Shown: positions 49,082 through 58,831 of the stretch, one piece after another | Layout of the letters: every line of letters begins with the position of its first letter | Numbering within the stretch: the stretch's first letter is position 1 | From: JAKAWQ01 sp035509315 | GTDB lineage: Bacteria; Pseudomonadota; Alphaproteobacteria; Acetobacterales; Acetobacteraceae | Reading direction: 5' to 3' | Assembly: GCA_035509315.1 (NCBI GenBank) | Contig: DATJLS010000066.1 | Location: 1 to 64,000, forward strand | DNA: 64,000 bases | The notes under the pieces: model-generated | Databases searched by the model: none | Seen by the model: the letters and a program-made list of their open reading frames with translations, nothing else | Told to the model about the DNA's origin: nothing | Translations under genes and position numbers: made by a program

Positions 49082-49110
49082 AAACTACGGTCCGGGAGGC
49101 TGCGAGTCAA
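49082..49110 (-). promoter_or_regulatory. Sigma70-type promoter for the rpsL-rpsG-tuf operon
   Basis: On the minus strand: TTGACT (49110-49105), 17 bases, TAGTTT (49087-49082), between the rpoC stop and rpsL. The initiation point would be near 49075. It resembles the adk-overlapping promoter in its -35 box. The stem-loop at 48931-48969 lies downstream of it and upstream of rpsL. Confidence 0.6.
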
Positions 49111-49143
49111 GCACCTCGCCGCCGTTCCGCGTCCGCGCACACG

Positions 49144-52100
49144 CTATTCGGCTGCCATCTCCGACTGGCCAGCGGACTGCCCGGCGAGGGCCGGCGTCTC
49201 GGACGGCAGGCTCTGCTGGTCCCGCCCGGAAGCGATCGAACGCAACCGGTTCATCACACTGCCCGTGCCGGCCGGGATGAGCCGGCCGACAATGACATTC
49301 TCCTTGAGCCCCGAGAGCGCATCCACCTTGCCGGCCGTCGCCGCCTCGGTAAGCACGCGCGTCGTCTCCTGGAAGGAGGCCGCGCTGATGAAGCTGTGCG
49401 TTTGCAGAGAGGCCTTGGTGATTCCCTGCAGCACCGGCATGGAAGAAGCCGGCCGCTCGCCCGTCGCCTCGCGCTTGGCGTTCTCCGCCTCGAGTTCGAG
49501 ACGATCCACCTGCTCACCGGTCAGGAACGTGGTGTCACCCGGATCGAGGATCTCCACCTTCTGCAGCATCTGGCGAACGATAACCTCGATGTGCTTGTCG
49601 TTGATCTTCACGCCCTGCAGCCGATAGACGTCCTGGATCTCGTTGACCAGATAATCGGACAGCGCCTCGACCCCGAGTACCTTGAGGATGTCGTGCGGCA
49701 CCCGCGGACCGTCGACCAGCGGATCGCCGCGGCGCACGAAATCACCCTCCTGCACCGAGACGTGCTTGCCTTTCGGGATCAGATACTCGCTCTCCTCGCC
49801 CGTTTCGTCATTCTTGACGATGATCCGACGCTTCGCCTTGTAGTCCTTGCCGAACTCGACCTGACCATCGATCTCGGCGATGATTGCGTGGTCCTTCGGC
49901 CGGCGCGCTTCAAAGAGCTCGGCCACCCGCGGCAGGCCGCCGGTGATGTCGCGGGTCTTGCTGCCCTCACGGGGAATGCGCGCGAGCACATCGCCTGCAT
50001 TCACCCGCGCCCCGTTCTCCACCGAGAGGATCGAGTCCGGAGCGAGGAAGTAGCGGGCATCCGCGCCGTTGGCGAGCTTGACGACCTCACCCTTCTCATC
50101 CTTGAGCTGAAGCCGCGGGCGCAGGTCCGCGCCCTTGATCACCTGCTTGTAGTCAACGACGACCTTCGAGGTAAGGCCGGTTACCTCATCGACCCGCTCG
50201 ACCAGGGTCGCGCCATCGATCAGGTCGAAATACTCGACCACACCGGCACGCTCGGTAATGATCGGCAGCGTGAAGGGATCCCACTCCGCGAGCTTCTGGC
50301 CCCGGGTCACCTGCTGGTCCTCATCGGCAAGCAGACGGGCACCGTAGGGTACGCGGAACCGCGCGCGCTCGCGCCCACGTTCATCGCTCAGCACGAGCTC
50401 GCAGTTGCGGCTCATCACCACTGGCGTGCCCTGGCTGTTCATCACGACGTTGCGGTTCTTCACCGCAATCCGGCCGTCATGGCTCGCTTCCACACTCGAC
50501 TGCTCAGTGCCCCGCTGCGCTGCACCCCCGATATGGAAAGTGCGCATGGTGAGCTGCGTTCCCGGCTCGCCGATCGACTGGGCCGCGATGACACCGACCG
50601 CCTCCCCGGCATTCACCGGCGTTCCGCGCGCCAGATCGCGCCCGTAGCATCGCGCGCAGACGCCGACCTTCGATTCGCAAGTGAGCACGGAACGAATGCG
50701 GACCGCCTCCACCCCCAGGCGCTCGATCCGCTCGGAGTGCTCCTCCTGGATCAATTGATCGCGCGGAAGAATGACTTCCCCGCTCGAGGGGTCGAGCACA
50801 TCCTCCGCCGCAGTGCGACCGAGGATCCGTTCATAGAGGCTCGAGACGATCTCTCCGCCATCCAGCACCGCGCGCACCGTCAGGCCTCGCACAGTACCGC
50901 AATCGTCATCGACGATGATGCAATCCTGCGCCACGTCGACGAGGCGCCGTGTCAGGTAGCCCGAGTTGGCGGTCTTGAGCGCCGTGTCCGCGAGACCTTT
51001 GCGGGCGCCGTGGGTCGAGTTGAAATACTCGAGAACCGAAAGCCCTTCCTTGAAGTTGGCGATGATCGGCTGCTCGATGATCTCGCCCGACGGCTTGGCC
51101 ATCAGCCCGCGCATGCCCGCGAGCTGGCGCATCTGCGCCGGGCTGCCGCGCGCTCCGGAGTGGCTCATCATCCACACGCTGTTGATCGGCTTGCCGGCTT
51201 CCTGGCGACTGATTTCTGCCATCATCGCCGCCGCCACCGCATCCGTGCAGCGCGACCAGGCATCCACGACCTTGTTATAACGCTCTCCGGCGGTGATCAG
51301 CCCATCCTGGTATTGATTCTCGAACTCCTTCACTTCCGCCTGGGTCCGTCGGATCAGCTCATCCTTCTCGGCCGGAATGATCAGGTCATCCTTGCCGAAG
51401 CTGATGCCGGCCTTGCAAGCCTGTCCGAACCCGAGCCCCATCAGGCGGTCAGCGAAGATCACGCATTCCTTCTGTCCGCAATGCCGATAGACGACATCGA
51501 TCACGTCCGAGATGTTCTTCTTGGTCAGCTCCCGGTTGACCAGCGAGAACGTCACGTTCGGATGACGCGGCAGGATCTGCCCGATCATCATCCGCCCTGG
51601 CGTGGTCACGACCAGCTGGCGAACCGGCTTGCCAGTGGCATCCACCGTATCGAAGCGGGCTTTGATCTTGTCGTGCAGGCCGATCGCCTTCGCCGAGAGC
51701 GCATGCTCGATCTCGCCGATGGTTGCGAGGGCCGGCGCGTCCTTGTCTTCGACGGCTTGGTACTCCGGCCGCTCGAGCGAAAGATGGTAGAGCCCGAGCA
51801 CCATGTCCTGGGTGGGCACGATGATCGGCTTGCCGTTCGCCGGGCTCAGGATGTTGTTGGTGGACATCATCAGCACGCGCGCCTCGAGCTGTGCTTCGAG
51901 CGAAAGAGGCACGTGGACAGCCATCTGGTCGCCGTCGAAATCGGCATTGAAGGCAGTGCAGACGAGCGGATGGAGCTGGATCGCCTTTCCCTCGATCAGG
52001 ACCGGCTCGAAAGCCTGGATGCCGAGACGGTGCAGCGTGGGCGCGCGATTGAGCAGCACCGGATGCTCGCGGATCACTTCTTCGAGAATGTCCCAGACTT

Positions 52101-53322
52101 CCGGCCGCTCTTTCTCCACCATCCGCTTGGCCGCCTTGACCGTGGTGGCATGCCCATATTTCTCGAGCTTGGCATAGATGAATGGCTTGAAAAGCTCGAG
52201 CGCCATCTTCTTCGGCAGCCCGCATTGGTGCAACTTCAGCTCCGGGCCGACAACGATCACCGAACGGCCCGAATAATCGACGCGCTTGCCGAGCAGATTT
52301 TGCCGGAACCGGCCTTGCTTGCCCTTGAGCATGTCCGAGAGAGACTTGAGGGGCCGCTTGTTCGCGCCTGTGATGGCCCGGCCGCGGCGGCCATTGTCGA
52401 ACAGCGCATCGACGCTCTCCTGGAGCATCCGCTTTTCGTTGCGCACGATGATGTCGGGCGCGCGCAGCTCGATCAGTCGCTTCAGCCGGTTGTTCCGGTT
52501 GATCACGCGCCGATAGAGATCATTGAGATCGGAAGTGGCGAAGCGCCCGCCATCGAGCGGCACCAGCGGACGCAGCTCGGGCGGGATCACCGGAACGACA
52601 TCCATGATCATCCATTCCGGCCGCGTCCCGGAATCGGCAAACGCCTCGACCAGCTTGAGCCGCTTGACCAGCTTCTTCCGCCGCGCCTCGCTGGTCGTCT
52701 CCTTGAGTTCGGCGCGAAGCTTCGTCTTCTCGGTATCGAGATCGATCCCGTTCAATATCTGCTTGATCGCTTCCGCACCGATCCCGACGCGGAACTCATC
52801 CTCGCCGAATTCGTCCTGCTTCGCCGCCAGCATGTCCTCGTTGAGGAGCTGATGCAGCTTGAGATCGGTGACCCCCGGCTCAAGCACCACATAGCTTTCG
52901 AAATAGAGAACCTTCTCGAGATCCTTGAGCGTGAGGTCCGCCATCAGACCGATACGGCTCGGCAGCGACTTGAGGAACCAGATATGGGCGACCGGAGAGG
53001 CGAGCTCGATATGGCCCATCCGCTCGCGCCGCACCTTGGCAAGCGTGACCTCGACACCGCACTTCTCGCAGATGATGCCCCGGAATTTCATCCGCTTGTA
53101 TTTGCCGCAGAGGCATTCATAGTCTTTGATCGGGCCGAAGATGCGGGCGCAAAAAAGCCCATCCCTTTCCGGCTTGAAGGTCCGGTAGTTGATGGTCTCC
53201 GGCTTCTTGATCTCGCCATATGACCAGCTGCGGATCTGCTCGGGTGCTGCGATCTGGATCTTGATCTGGTCAAACGTCAACGCTTGGCCGGTCTGACCCA
53301 GGATCTTCATCAGCTCGTTCAT
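49144..53322 (-). CDS. rpoC: RNA polymerase beta' subunit
   Basis: Catalytic clamp subunit, 1392 aa. The N-terminal zinc site is CLCGKYKRMKFRGIICEKCG, the active-site loop NADFDGDQMAVH binds the catalytic Mg with three Asp, and the second zinc site uses Cys in CESKVGVCARCYG. No insertion or frameshift is evident. It starts 174 bases after rpoB. Confidence 0.99.
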   Translation of the reverse strand: MNELMKILGQTGQALTFDQIKIQIAAPEQIRSWSYGEIKKPETINYRTFKPERDGLFCARIFGPIKDYECLCGKYKRMKFRGIICEKCGVEVTLAKVRRERMGHIELASPVAHIWFLKSLPSRIGLMADLTLKDLEKVLYFESYVVLEPGVTDLKLHQLLNEDMLAAKQDEFGEDEFRVGIGAEAIKQILNGIDLDTEKTKLRAELKETTSEARRKKLVKRLKLVEAFADSGTRPEWMIMDVVPVIPPELRPLVPLDGGRFATSDLNDLYRRVINRNNRLKRLIELRAPDIIVRNEKRMLQESVDALFDNGRRGRAITGANKRPLKSLSDMLKGKQGRFRQNLLGKRVDYSGRSVIVVGPELKLHQCGLPKKMALELFKPFIYAKLEKYGHATTVKAAKRMVEKERPEVWDILEEVIREHPVLLNRAPTLHRLGIQAFEPVLIEGKAIQLHPLVCTAFNADFDGDQMAVHVPLSLEAQLEARVLMMSTNNILSPANGKPIIVPTQDMVLGLYHLSLERPEYQAVEDKDAPALATIGEIEHALSAKAIGLHDKIKARFDTVDATGKPVRQLVVTTPGRMMIGQILPRHPNVTFSLVNRELTKKNISDVIDVVYRHCGQKECVIFADRLMGLGFGQACKAGISFGKDDLIIPAEKDELIRRTQAEVKEFENQYQDGLITAGERYNKVVDAWSRCTDAVAAAMMAEISRQEAGKPINSVWMMSHSGARGSPAQMRQLAGMRGLMAKPSGEIIEQPIIANFKEGLSVLEYFNSTHGARKGLADTALKTANSGYLTRRLVDVAQDCIIVDDDCGTVRGLTVRAVLDGGEIVSSLYERILGRTAAEDVLDPSSGEVILPRDQLIQEEHSERIERLGVEAVRIRSVLTCESKVGVCARCYGRDLARGTPVNAGEAVGVIAAQSIGEPGTQLTMRTFHIGGAAQRGTEQSSVEASHDGRIAVKNRNVVMNSQGTPVVMSRNCELVLSDERGRERARFRVPYGARLLADEDQQVTRGQKLAEWDPFTLPIITERAGVVEYFDLIDGATLVERVDEVTGLTSKVVVDYKQVIKGADLRPRLQLKDEKGEVVKLANGADARYFLAPDSILSVENGARVNAGDVLARIPREGSKTRDITGGLPRVAELFEARRPKDHAIIAEIDGQVEFGKDYKAKRRIIVKNDETGEESEYLIPKGKHVSVQEGDFVRRGDPLVDGPRVPHDILKVLGVEALSDYLVNEIQDVYRLQGVKINDKHIEVIVRQMLQKVEILDPGDTTFLTGEQVDRLELEAENAKREATGERPASSMPVLQGITKASLQTHSFISAASFQETTRVLTEAATAGKVDALSGLKENVIVGRLIPAGTGSVMNRLRSIASGRDQQSLPSETPALAGQSAGQSEMAAE

Positions 53323-53496
53323 GCGTCACTCACTCCTGTCCGGCCCGCCGCTGCGGCCGTCATCGTACTCTGCCCCTGACCCCGTCTTTCCTTCGGCGAT
53401 CTCTCCCCTCGCCCGCCCTTCCCTCATCTCGGCCGCCCTCCGGTCCTCGCGAGAGCGGTGGACGATCTCCGGCGAGAGAACGGCACAGGCGCAGGA

Positions 53497-56400
53497 TCAG
53501 GCTGCCTTGTTGTCGAGATCAACATTGAGCCCGAGCGACTTCAGCTCCTTCACCAGCACGTTGAAGCTCTCCGGGATCCCAGCCTCGAAATTGTCCTGCT
53601 CCCGGACAATCGCTTCATAGACCTTGGTACGACCGGAGACGTCGTCGGACTTCACTGTCAGCATCTCCTGCAAAGTGTATGCCGCTCCGTACGCCTCGAG
53701 CGCCCAGACTTCCATCTCGCCGAAACGCTGGCCGCCGAACTGCGCCTTGCCGCCGAGCGGCTGCTGCGTGACCAGGCTGTACGGGCCGATCGAGCGGGCG
53801 TGGATCTTGTCATCCACAAGATGGTGCAGCTTGAGCATATAGATATAGCCGACCGTTACCTTCCTTTCGAAGGGCTCTCCGGTCCGGCCATCGACGAGAG
53901 TGACCTGCCCCGACGTATCGAGTCCCGCTTTCGCCAGCATATTCTCGATATCGGAAGGACGCGCGCCGTCGAAGACCGGCGTGGCAATCGGCACGCCCTT
54001 CTTGAGATTATCGCAGAGCTCGAGCAGCTCCTCCTCGGGCAGATCCACGATCGCCTCGTCGAATTGCCGGCCGCCATAGATTTCCTTGAGCCGGTCCAGC
54101 ACTTCCCTACGCGCGGTGCCGAGCCGGCGATATTCCTCGACCAGCTCGCCGACCTGGCGCCCGAGTGTCGCACAGGCCCAGCCGAGATGGGTTTCAAGGA
54201 TCTGGCCGACATTCATCCGGCTCGGCACGCCGAGCGGGTTGAGGACGAGATCGATCGGCGTCCCATCCTCGAGGAACGGCATGTCCTCGATCGGCACCAC
54301 CCGCGAGACGACGCCTTTGTTCCCATGCCTGCCAGCCATCTTGTCGCCCGGCTGCAGCTTGCGCTTCACCGCAACGAACACCTTGACCATCTTCATGACG
54401 CCGGGCGGCAGCTCGTCGCCACGCTGGAGTTTCTCGACCTTCGAGTCGTAGCGCGCCTGCAGCCGGCCCACGGCGGCATCGAACTCGTGCTTCAGAACCT
54501 CGATCTCCGCCATCACGGCGTCATCCTGCACGGCGATGTTGCGCCAGCTGCCACGGGAATGCTCGGCCAGCACCTCCTCGGAGATCACCGTCCCGGCCTT
54601 GATCCCCTTGAACCCGCCGGCCGCCTTTCGACCGAGAAGCTTCTCGCGCAGACGGTTCAGGAAGCTCCGCTCCTGGATTGCCCGCTCATCGTCGCGGTCC
54701 TTGGTGAGCCGCTCGATCTCCGCGCGCTCGATCGCCATCGCGCGCTCGTCCTTTTCGACGCCGCGGCGGCTGAACACGCGCACATCGACGATCGTCCCGG
54801 TCACCCCGGGCGGCAGCTTGAGCGAGGTGTCGCGCACATCGGAGGCTTTTTCGCCGAAGATCGCGCGCAGCAGCTTTTCCTCCGGCGTCATCGGGCTTTC
54901 GCCCTTGGGCGTGACCTTGCCGACCAGAATGTCGCCCGGATTCACTTCGGCGCCGATATAAACGATGCCGGCCTCGTCGAGATTCTTGAGCGCCTCCTCG
55001 CCGACATTCGGAATATCACGCGTGATCTCTTCCTGGCCGAGCTTGGTGTCCCGCGCCATCACTTCGAATTCCTCGATATGGATCGAAGTGAACACGTCGT
55101 CGCGCGCGATCCGCTCGCTGATCAGGATCGAATCCTCGAAATTGTAGCCGTTCCACGGCATGAATGCGCAGAGCACGTTGCGCCCGAGGGCCAGCTCTCC
55201 GAGCTCGGTCGAGGGCCCATCGGCGATGATATCGCCCTCCAGGACCCGATCGCCCACCTTCACCAGCGGGCGCTGGTTGATGCAGGTCGATTGGTTGGAG
55301 CGCATGAACTTGCGAAGCCGGTAGATATCGACACCGCGCGTCGTGCCGTCTTCGGCGGTCGCACGGACGACGATCCGCGCGCCGTCGATCTGATCGACGA
55401 TGCCGGGACGGCGGGCGACGATCGTGGCGCCGGAATCCCGCGCCACCGCCGCTTCCATGCCGGTGCCCACGAGAGGCGCGTCGGCCCGGATCAGCGGCAC
55501 CGCCTGACGCTGCATGTTCGAACCCATCAGCGCCCGGTTGGCGTCGTCATTCTCAAGGAAAGGAATCAGCGCAGCAGCCACCGAAACGAGCTGCTTCGGC
55601 GAAACGTCGATCGCCGTCACCTCCTGGGGCAGGACCAGGCGGAAATCGCCGTTCCGGCGCACCGAGACGAGCTCCTCGGTGAAGCGACCCTCCTCGTCGA
55701 GGGCGGCATCGGCCTGCGCGACGACGAGCTTCTCTTCGTCCATCGCCGAGAGATATTTCCACCCCTCCTGCACCTGGCCGTCCTTGACCAGCCGGTACGG
55801 CGTCTCGATGAAGCCGTATTTGTTGACGGTCGCGTAGGTGGCGAGCGAATTGATCAGCCCGATATTCGGCCCTTCGGGGGTTTCGATCGGGCAGATGCGC
55901 CCGTAATGCGTCGGGTGCACGTCGCGGACCTCGAAGCCCGCGCGCTCGCGCGTGAGGCCGCCCGGGCCAAGCGCCGAAAGCCGCCGCTTGTGCGTGACCT
56001 CGGAGAGCGGATTCGTCTGATCCATGAACTGCGAGAGCTGCGAGGAGCCGAAGAACTCGCGCACCGCCGCCGCCGCGGGCTTGGCATTGATCAGGTCGTG
56101 CGGCATCACGGTATCGATATCGACGCTGCCCATGCGCTCGCGAATCGCCCGCTCCATGCGCAGAAGCCCGATGCGATACTGGTTCTCCATCAGCTCGCCG
56201 ACCGAGCGCACCCGGCGATTGCCGAGATTGTCGATATCGTCGATGCTTCCGCGCCCATCCTTGAGGTTGCAGAGCGTCTTGACCGTGCGAAGAATGTCGA
56301 TCTTGCGCAGAACGCGAACCGAATCATCGGTCTCGAGCTCGAGACGCTTGTTCATCTTCACCCGCCCGACCGCGGAAAGATCGTAGCGGTCAGGATCGAA

Positions 56401-57669
56401 GAAGAGGCCGCGGAACAAGGCTTCGGCCGTTTCCGGCGTGGGCGGTTCGCCCGGGCGCATCAGCCGGTAGATGTCGATCAGCGCGTCCTCGCGGTTCGTG
56501 TTCTTGTCGATGGCGAGGGTGTTGCGGATCCACGGCCCGTTGGACTGGTCGATCGCAAGCGTCGGCAGACGGTCGAGCCCCGCCGCCTCGAGAGAGGCGA
56601 GCTTGGGTTCGGTCAGCTCCTCGCCGGCCTCCGCATAAATTTCGCCCGTCTCGAGATTGACCAGATCCACGGCCACGAACCGACCCAGGATATCGGCGCG
56701 GCCGACAAGCACCTCCTTGGTCTTCTCGGCAATCCGGCGCGCCGTTCGCTGGGTGAGCTTGGTCTCAGGATCGGCAACGACCTCGCCGCTTTCCGCGTCG
56801 ATCAACGGCTCAAGCAGCTTCACGCCGCGGAACGCCTCGGGATCGAAAGGGCGCGCCCAGCCTTTGGAGAGGCGCGTGAACGCGACCTGGCCGTAAAATT
56901 CGTTGAGGATCTCCTCGGCATCCATGCCGCGGACCTCGGCGAGATCGAGCGTCTCGCCCTTGCTCGCACGCTGCACCCGGAACTTCGCGGTCTCCACGCT
57001 GTCGAGAGCATAGAGCAGCGTCGTCACCGGCAGCTTGCGCTTGCGGTCGATCCGAACATAGAGGAGGTCCTTGGCGTCGAACTCGAAATCGAGCCAGGAG
57101 CCGCGATAGGGGATCACGCGCGCCGCGAACAAATACTTGCCGGACGCGTGGGTCTTGCCCTTGTCGTGATCGAAGAAGACGCCCGGGCTGCGGTGCATCT
57201 GGCTGACGATGACGCGCTCGGTGCCATTGATGATGAAGGTGCCATTGTCCGTCATCAGCGGCATGTCGCCCATGTAAACGGGCTGTTCCTTGATGTCGCG
57301 GATCGAGCGCGCGCCGGTATCCTCGTCAACGTCCCAGACGATCAGGCGAAGGATCACCTTGAGCGGCGCGGCATAGGTCATGCCCCGCTGGATGCACTCC
57401 TCGACATCGTATTTCGGCTCTTCGAGCTCGTAATAAACGAACTCGAGCCGCCCGCGCCCGGCAAAGTCGTCGATCGGGAAAACGGACTTGAACACCTCCT
57501 GCAGGCCGGCATGCAGGCGGGAATCCGGCGCCACGTGCATTTGCAGGAACGCCTCGTAGGAGGCACGCTGCACGTCGATCAGGTTCGGCATCGGCGCAAC
57601 CTCGGGAATACGCCCGAAGCCGCGGCGGATACGCTTCTTGCCTGTGAACGATTGAAGGACCGCGCTCAT
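53497..57669 (-). CDS. rpoB: RNA polymerase beta subunit
   Basis: Catalytic subunit, 1390 aa. The rifampicin-binding region (SSQLSQFMDQTNPLSEVTHK then RRLSALGPGGL) is wild type at the Asp, His and Ser positions of common resistance mutations. GDKMAGRHGNKGVVS and the C-terminal VLVKELKSLGLNVDL are present. The start at 57669 (MSAVLQSFTGKKR) is set by homology and a GGGCAGGG site; a longer in-frame start has no support. Confidence 0.99.
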   Translation of the reverse strand: MSAVLQSFTGKKRIRRGFGRIPEVAPMPNLIDVQRASYEAFLQMHVAPDSRLHAGLQEVFKSVFPIDDFAGRGRLEFVYYELEEPKYDVEECIQRGMTYAAPLKVILRLIVWDVDEDTGARSIRDIKEQPVYMGDMPLMTDNGTFIINGTERVIVSQMHRSPGVFFDHDKGKTHASGKYLFAARVIPYRGSWLDFEFDAKDLLYVRIDRKRKLPVTTLLYALDSVETAKFRVQRASKGETLDLAEVRGMDAEEILNEFYGQVAFTRLSKGWARPFDPEAFRGVKLLEPLIDAESGEVVADPETKLTQRTARRIAEKTKEVLVGRADILGRFVAVDLVNLETGEIYAEAGEELTEPKLASLEAAGLDRLPTLAIDQSNGPWIRNTLAIDKNTNREDALIDIYRLMRPGEPPTPETAEALFRGLFFDPDRYDLSAVGRVKMNKRLELETDDSVRVLRKIDILRTVKTLCNLKDGRGSIDDIDNLGNRRVRSVGELMENQYRIGLLRMERAIRERMGSVDIDTVMPHDLINAKPAAAAVREFFGSSQLSQFMDQTNPLSEVTHKRRLSALGPGGLTRERAGFEVRDVHPTHYGRICPIETPEGPNIGLINSLATYATVNKYGFIETPYRLVKDGQVQEGWKYLSAMDEEKLVVAQADAALDEEGRFTEELVSVRRNGDFRLVLPQEVTAIDVSPKQLVSVAAALIPFLENDDANRALMGSNMQRQAVPLIRADAPLVGTGMEAAVARDSGATIVARRPGIVDQIDGARIVVRATAEDGTTRGVDIYRLRKFMRSNQSTCINQRPLVKVGDRVLEGDIIADGPSTELGELALGRNVLCAFMPWNGYNFEDSILISERIARDDVFTSIHIEEFEVMARDTKLGQEEITRDIPNVGEEALKNLDEAGIVYIGAEVNPGDILVGKVTPKGESPMTPEEKLLRAIFGEKASDVRDTSLKLPPGVTGTIVDVRVFSRRGVEKDERAMAIERAEIERLTKDRDDERAIQERSFLNRLREKLLGRKAAGGFKGIKAGTVISEEVLAEHSRGSWRNIAVQDDAVMAEIEVLKHEFDAAVGRLQARYDSKVEKLQRGDELPPGVMKMVKVFVAVKRKLQPGDKMAGRHGNKGVVSRVVPIEDMPFLEDGTPIDLVLNPLGVPSRMNVGQILETHLGWACATLGRQVGELVEEYRRLGTARREVLDRLKEIYGGRQFDEAIVDLPEEELLELCDNLKKGVPIATPVFDGARPSDIENMLAKAGLDTSGQVTLVDGRTGEPFERKVTVGYIYMLKLHHLVDDKIHARSIGPYSLVTQQPLGGKAQFGGQRFGEMEVWALEAYGAAYTLQEMLTVKSDDVSGRTKVYEAIVREQDNFEAGIPESFNVLVKELKSLGLNVDLDNKAA

Positions 57670-57752
57670 ACCCTGCCCTGCTGCCCTGAAAAATCCATGC
57701 GCCCGGTAACCGGGTCGCGCCACGACACGACGCCGCACGCAAACGGCCAACG

Positions 57753-57779
57753 GGGCGGGAATCTAACCGATTCCCGCCC
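57753..57779 (-). promoter_or_regulatory. 11-bp perfect stem-loop between rplL and rpoB
   Basis: GGGCGGGAATC and GATTCCCGCCC pair around a TAACC loop, 50 bases after the rplL stop and 84 before rpoB. In E. coli this gap holds an attenuator and an RNase III site that set the ratio of L7/L12 to RNA polymerase. This stem is in the right place for the same role. A run of Ts does not follow directly. Confidence 0.6.
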
Positions 57780-57828
57780 GGTCATTCCGAAGCGCCGCTG
57801 AGGCGCCCCGGCAGTCCGGATCGGAGAG

Positions 57829-58212
57829 CTACTTGATCTCGACAGCGGCGCCCTGCTCTTCCAGCACCTTCCTGATCTTCTCCGCCTCTTCCTTGTTCAC
57901 CCCTTCCTTCACGGTCTTCGGGGCGCCCTCCACCAGATCCTTGGCCTCCTTGAGGCCAAGCCCCGTGATCGTGCGGATCTCCTTGATCACGTTGATCTTC
58001 TTGTCCCCGATCTTGCTCAGGATGACGGTGAACTCGGTCTGTTCCTCCGCCACCGGGGCTGCTGCTGCGGGGGCGGCCCCGCCCACGGCCGCAACCGCGA
58101 CCGGCGCGGCGGCCGAGACACCCCACTTCTCTTCCAACAGCTTCGTGAGCTCCGCAGCCTCCAATACTGTGAGGCCGGAGAGCTCGTCAGCCAGCTTCGC
58201 CAAGTCTGCCAT
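57829..58212 (-). CDS. rplL: 50S ribosomal protein L7/L12
   Basis: A 127-aa stalk protein that recruits GTPase factors. An N-terminal dimer domain, an Ala-rich hinge (AAPVAVAAVGGAAPAAAAPV) and the C-terminal EKTEF-type core (EEQTEFTVIL, GLGLKEAKDLVEGAPKTVKE) are all present. Confidence 0.98.
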   Translation of the reverse strand: MADLAKLADELSGLTVLEAAELTKLLEEKWGVSAAAPVAVAAVGGAAPAAAAPVAEEQTEFTVILSKIGDKKINVIKEIRTITGLGLKEAKDLVEGAPKTVKEGVNKEEAEKIRKVLEEQGAAVEIK

Positions 58213-58245
58213 GTTTGCGTGTCCCGTTAAATTAAGCGTTGAGTG

Positions 58246-58770
58246 CTAGGTTGCAAGGGCTTCTTCGCTTCGGGCATAGGCGCCGAAGACGCGGGCTAGG
58301 CCGCCGGCCGGGGCGGAGAGCACGGAAGCGAGGCGCTGGGCCGGCATCCGGAGCAGGCCGGCAAGCTGGGCGCGAAGCACATCGAGCGACGGCAGCTCCG
58401 CCAAGGCCTCCACGGCCTTGGCATCGAGCGGCTGCAGGCCGAGGGCGCCGCCGACCACGACGAAACGGTCGTTGGTCTTGGCGAAACCAACGGCCGCCTT
58501 GGCCACGGCCACCGGATCGGGGGACCAGGCGAGGGCCGTAGGTCCCCTGAGAAGGGGTTCGATGGCCGTGAAACGCGTGCCGGCAAGGGCGCGCCGGGCC
58601 AGACGATTCTTCGCCACACGGTAAGTGGCGCCGGCGGAGCGCATGCGGCGGCGAAGATCGGAAGCTTCGGCCACCGTCAGGCCATTGTTGCGGGTGACGA
58701 CCACCATCTCGGTGGCCGCGAGGATCGCCGCAAGCGATTCGACGAAGGCTTGCTTCTCAACCCGATTCAT
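58246..58770 (-). CDS. rplJ: 50S ribosomal protein L10
   Basis: A 174-aa stalk base that binds L7/L12 dimers. NRVEKQAFVESLAAILAATE opens it, YRVAKNRLARRAL binds rRNA, and the C-terminal helix ends ARSEEALAT. Its leader from rplA is only 61 bases, much shorter than the autoregulated E. coli rplJ leader. Confidence 0.97.
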   Translation of the reverse strand: MNRVEKQAFVESLAAILAATEMVVVTRNNGLTVAEASDLRRRMRSAGATYRVAKNRLARRALAGTRFTAIEPLLRGPTALAWSPDPVAVAKAAVGFAKTNDRFVVVGGALGLQPLDAKAVEALAELPSLDVLRAQLAGLLRMPAQRLASVLSAPAGGLARVFGAYARSEEALAT

Positions 58771-58791
58771 CGACGGACTCCGAAATGGGCA

Positions 58792-58807
58792 GTTTGGGCA
58801 CCCAAAC
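58792..58807. promoter_or_regulatory. 16-bp palindrome in the rplA-rplJ gap
   Basis: GTTTGGGCACCCAAAC is a perfect inverted repeat apart from its two central bases, placed 22 bases before the rplJ start. It could be part of an L10 binding structure in the mRNA. It is short, so the role is uncertain. Confidence 0.35.
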
Positions 58808-58831
58808 GGGGTGTCCGGGGCTCAATTTGTT

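Noticed and set aside
48391..57801. Two very long plus-strand open frames (1610 and 1447 codons) opposite rpoC and rpoB
   Set aside because: They are exact antisense shadows of strongly conserved genes. High-GC codon bias removes stops from the complementary frame. Their products are Arg/His/Asp-rich without recognisable domains, and they have no ribosome sites.
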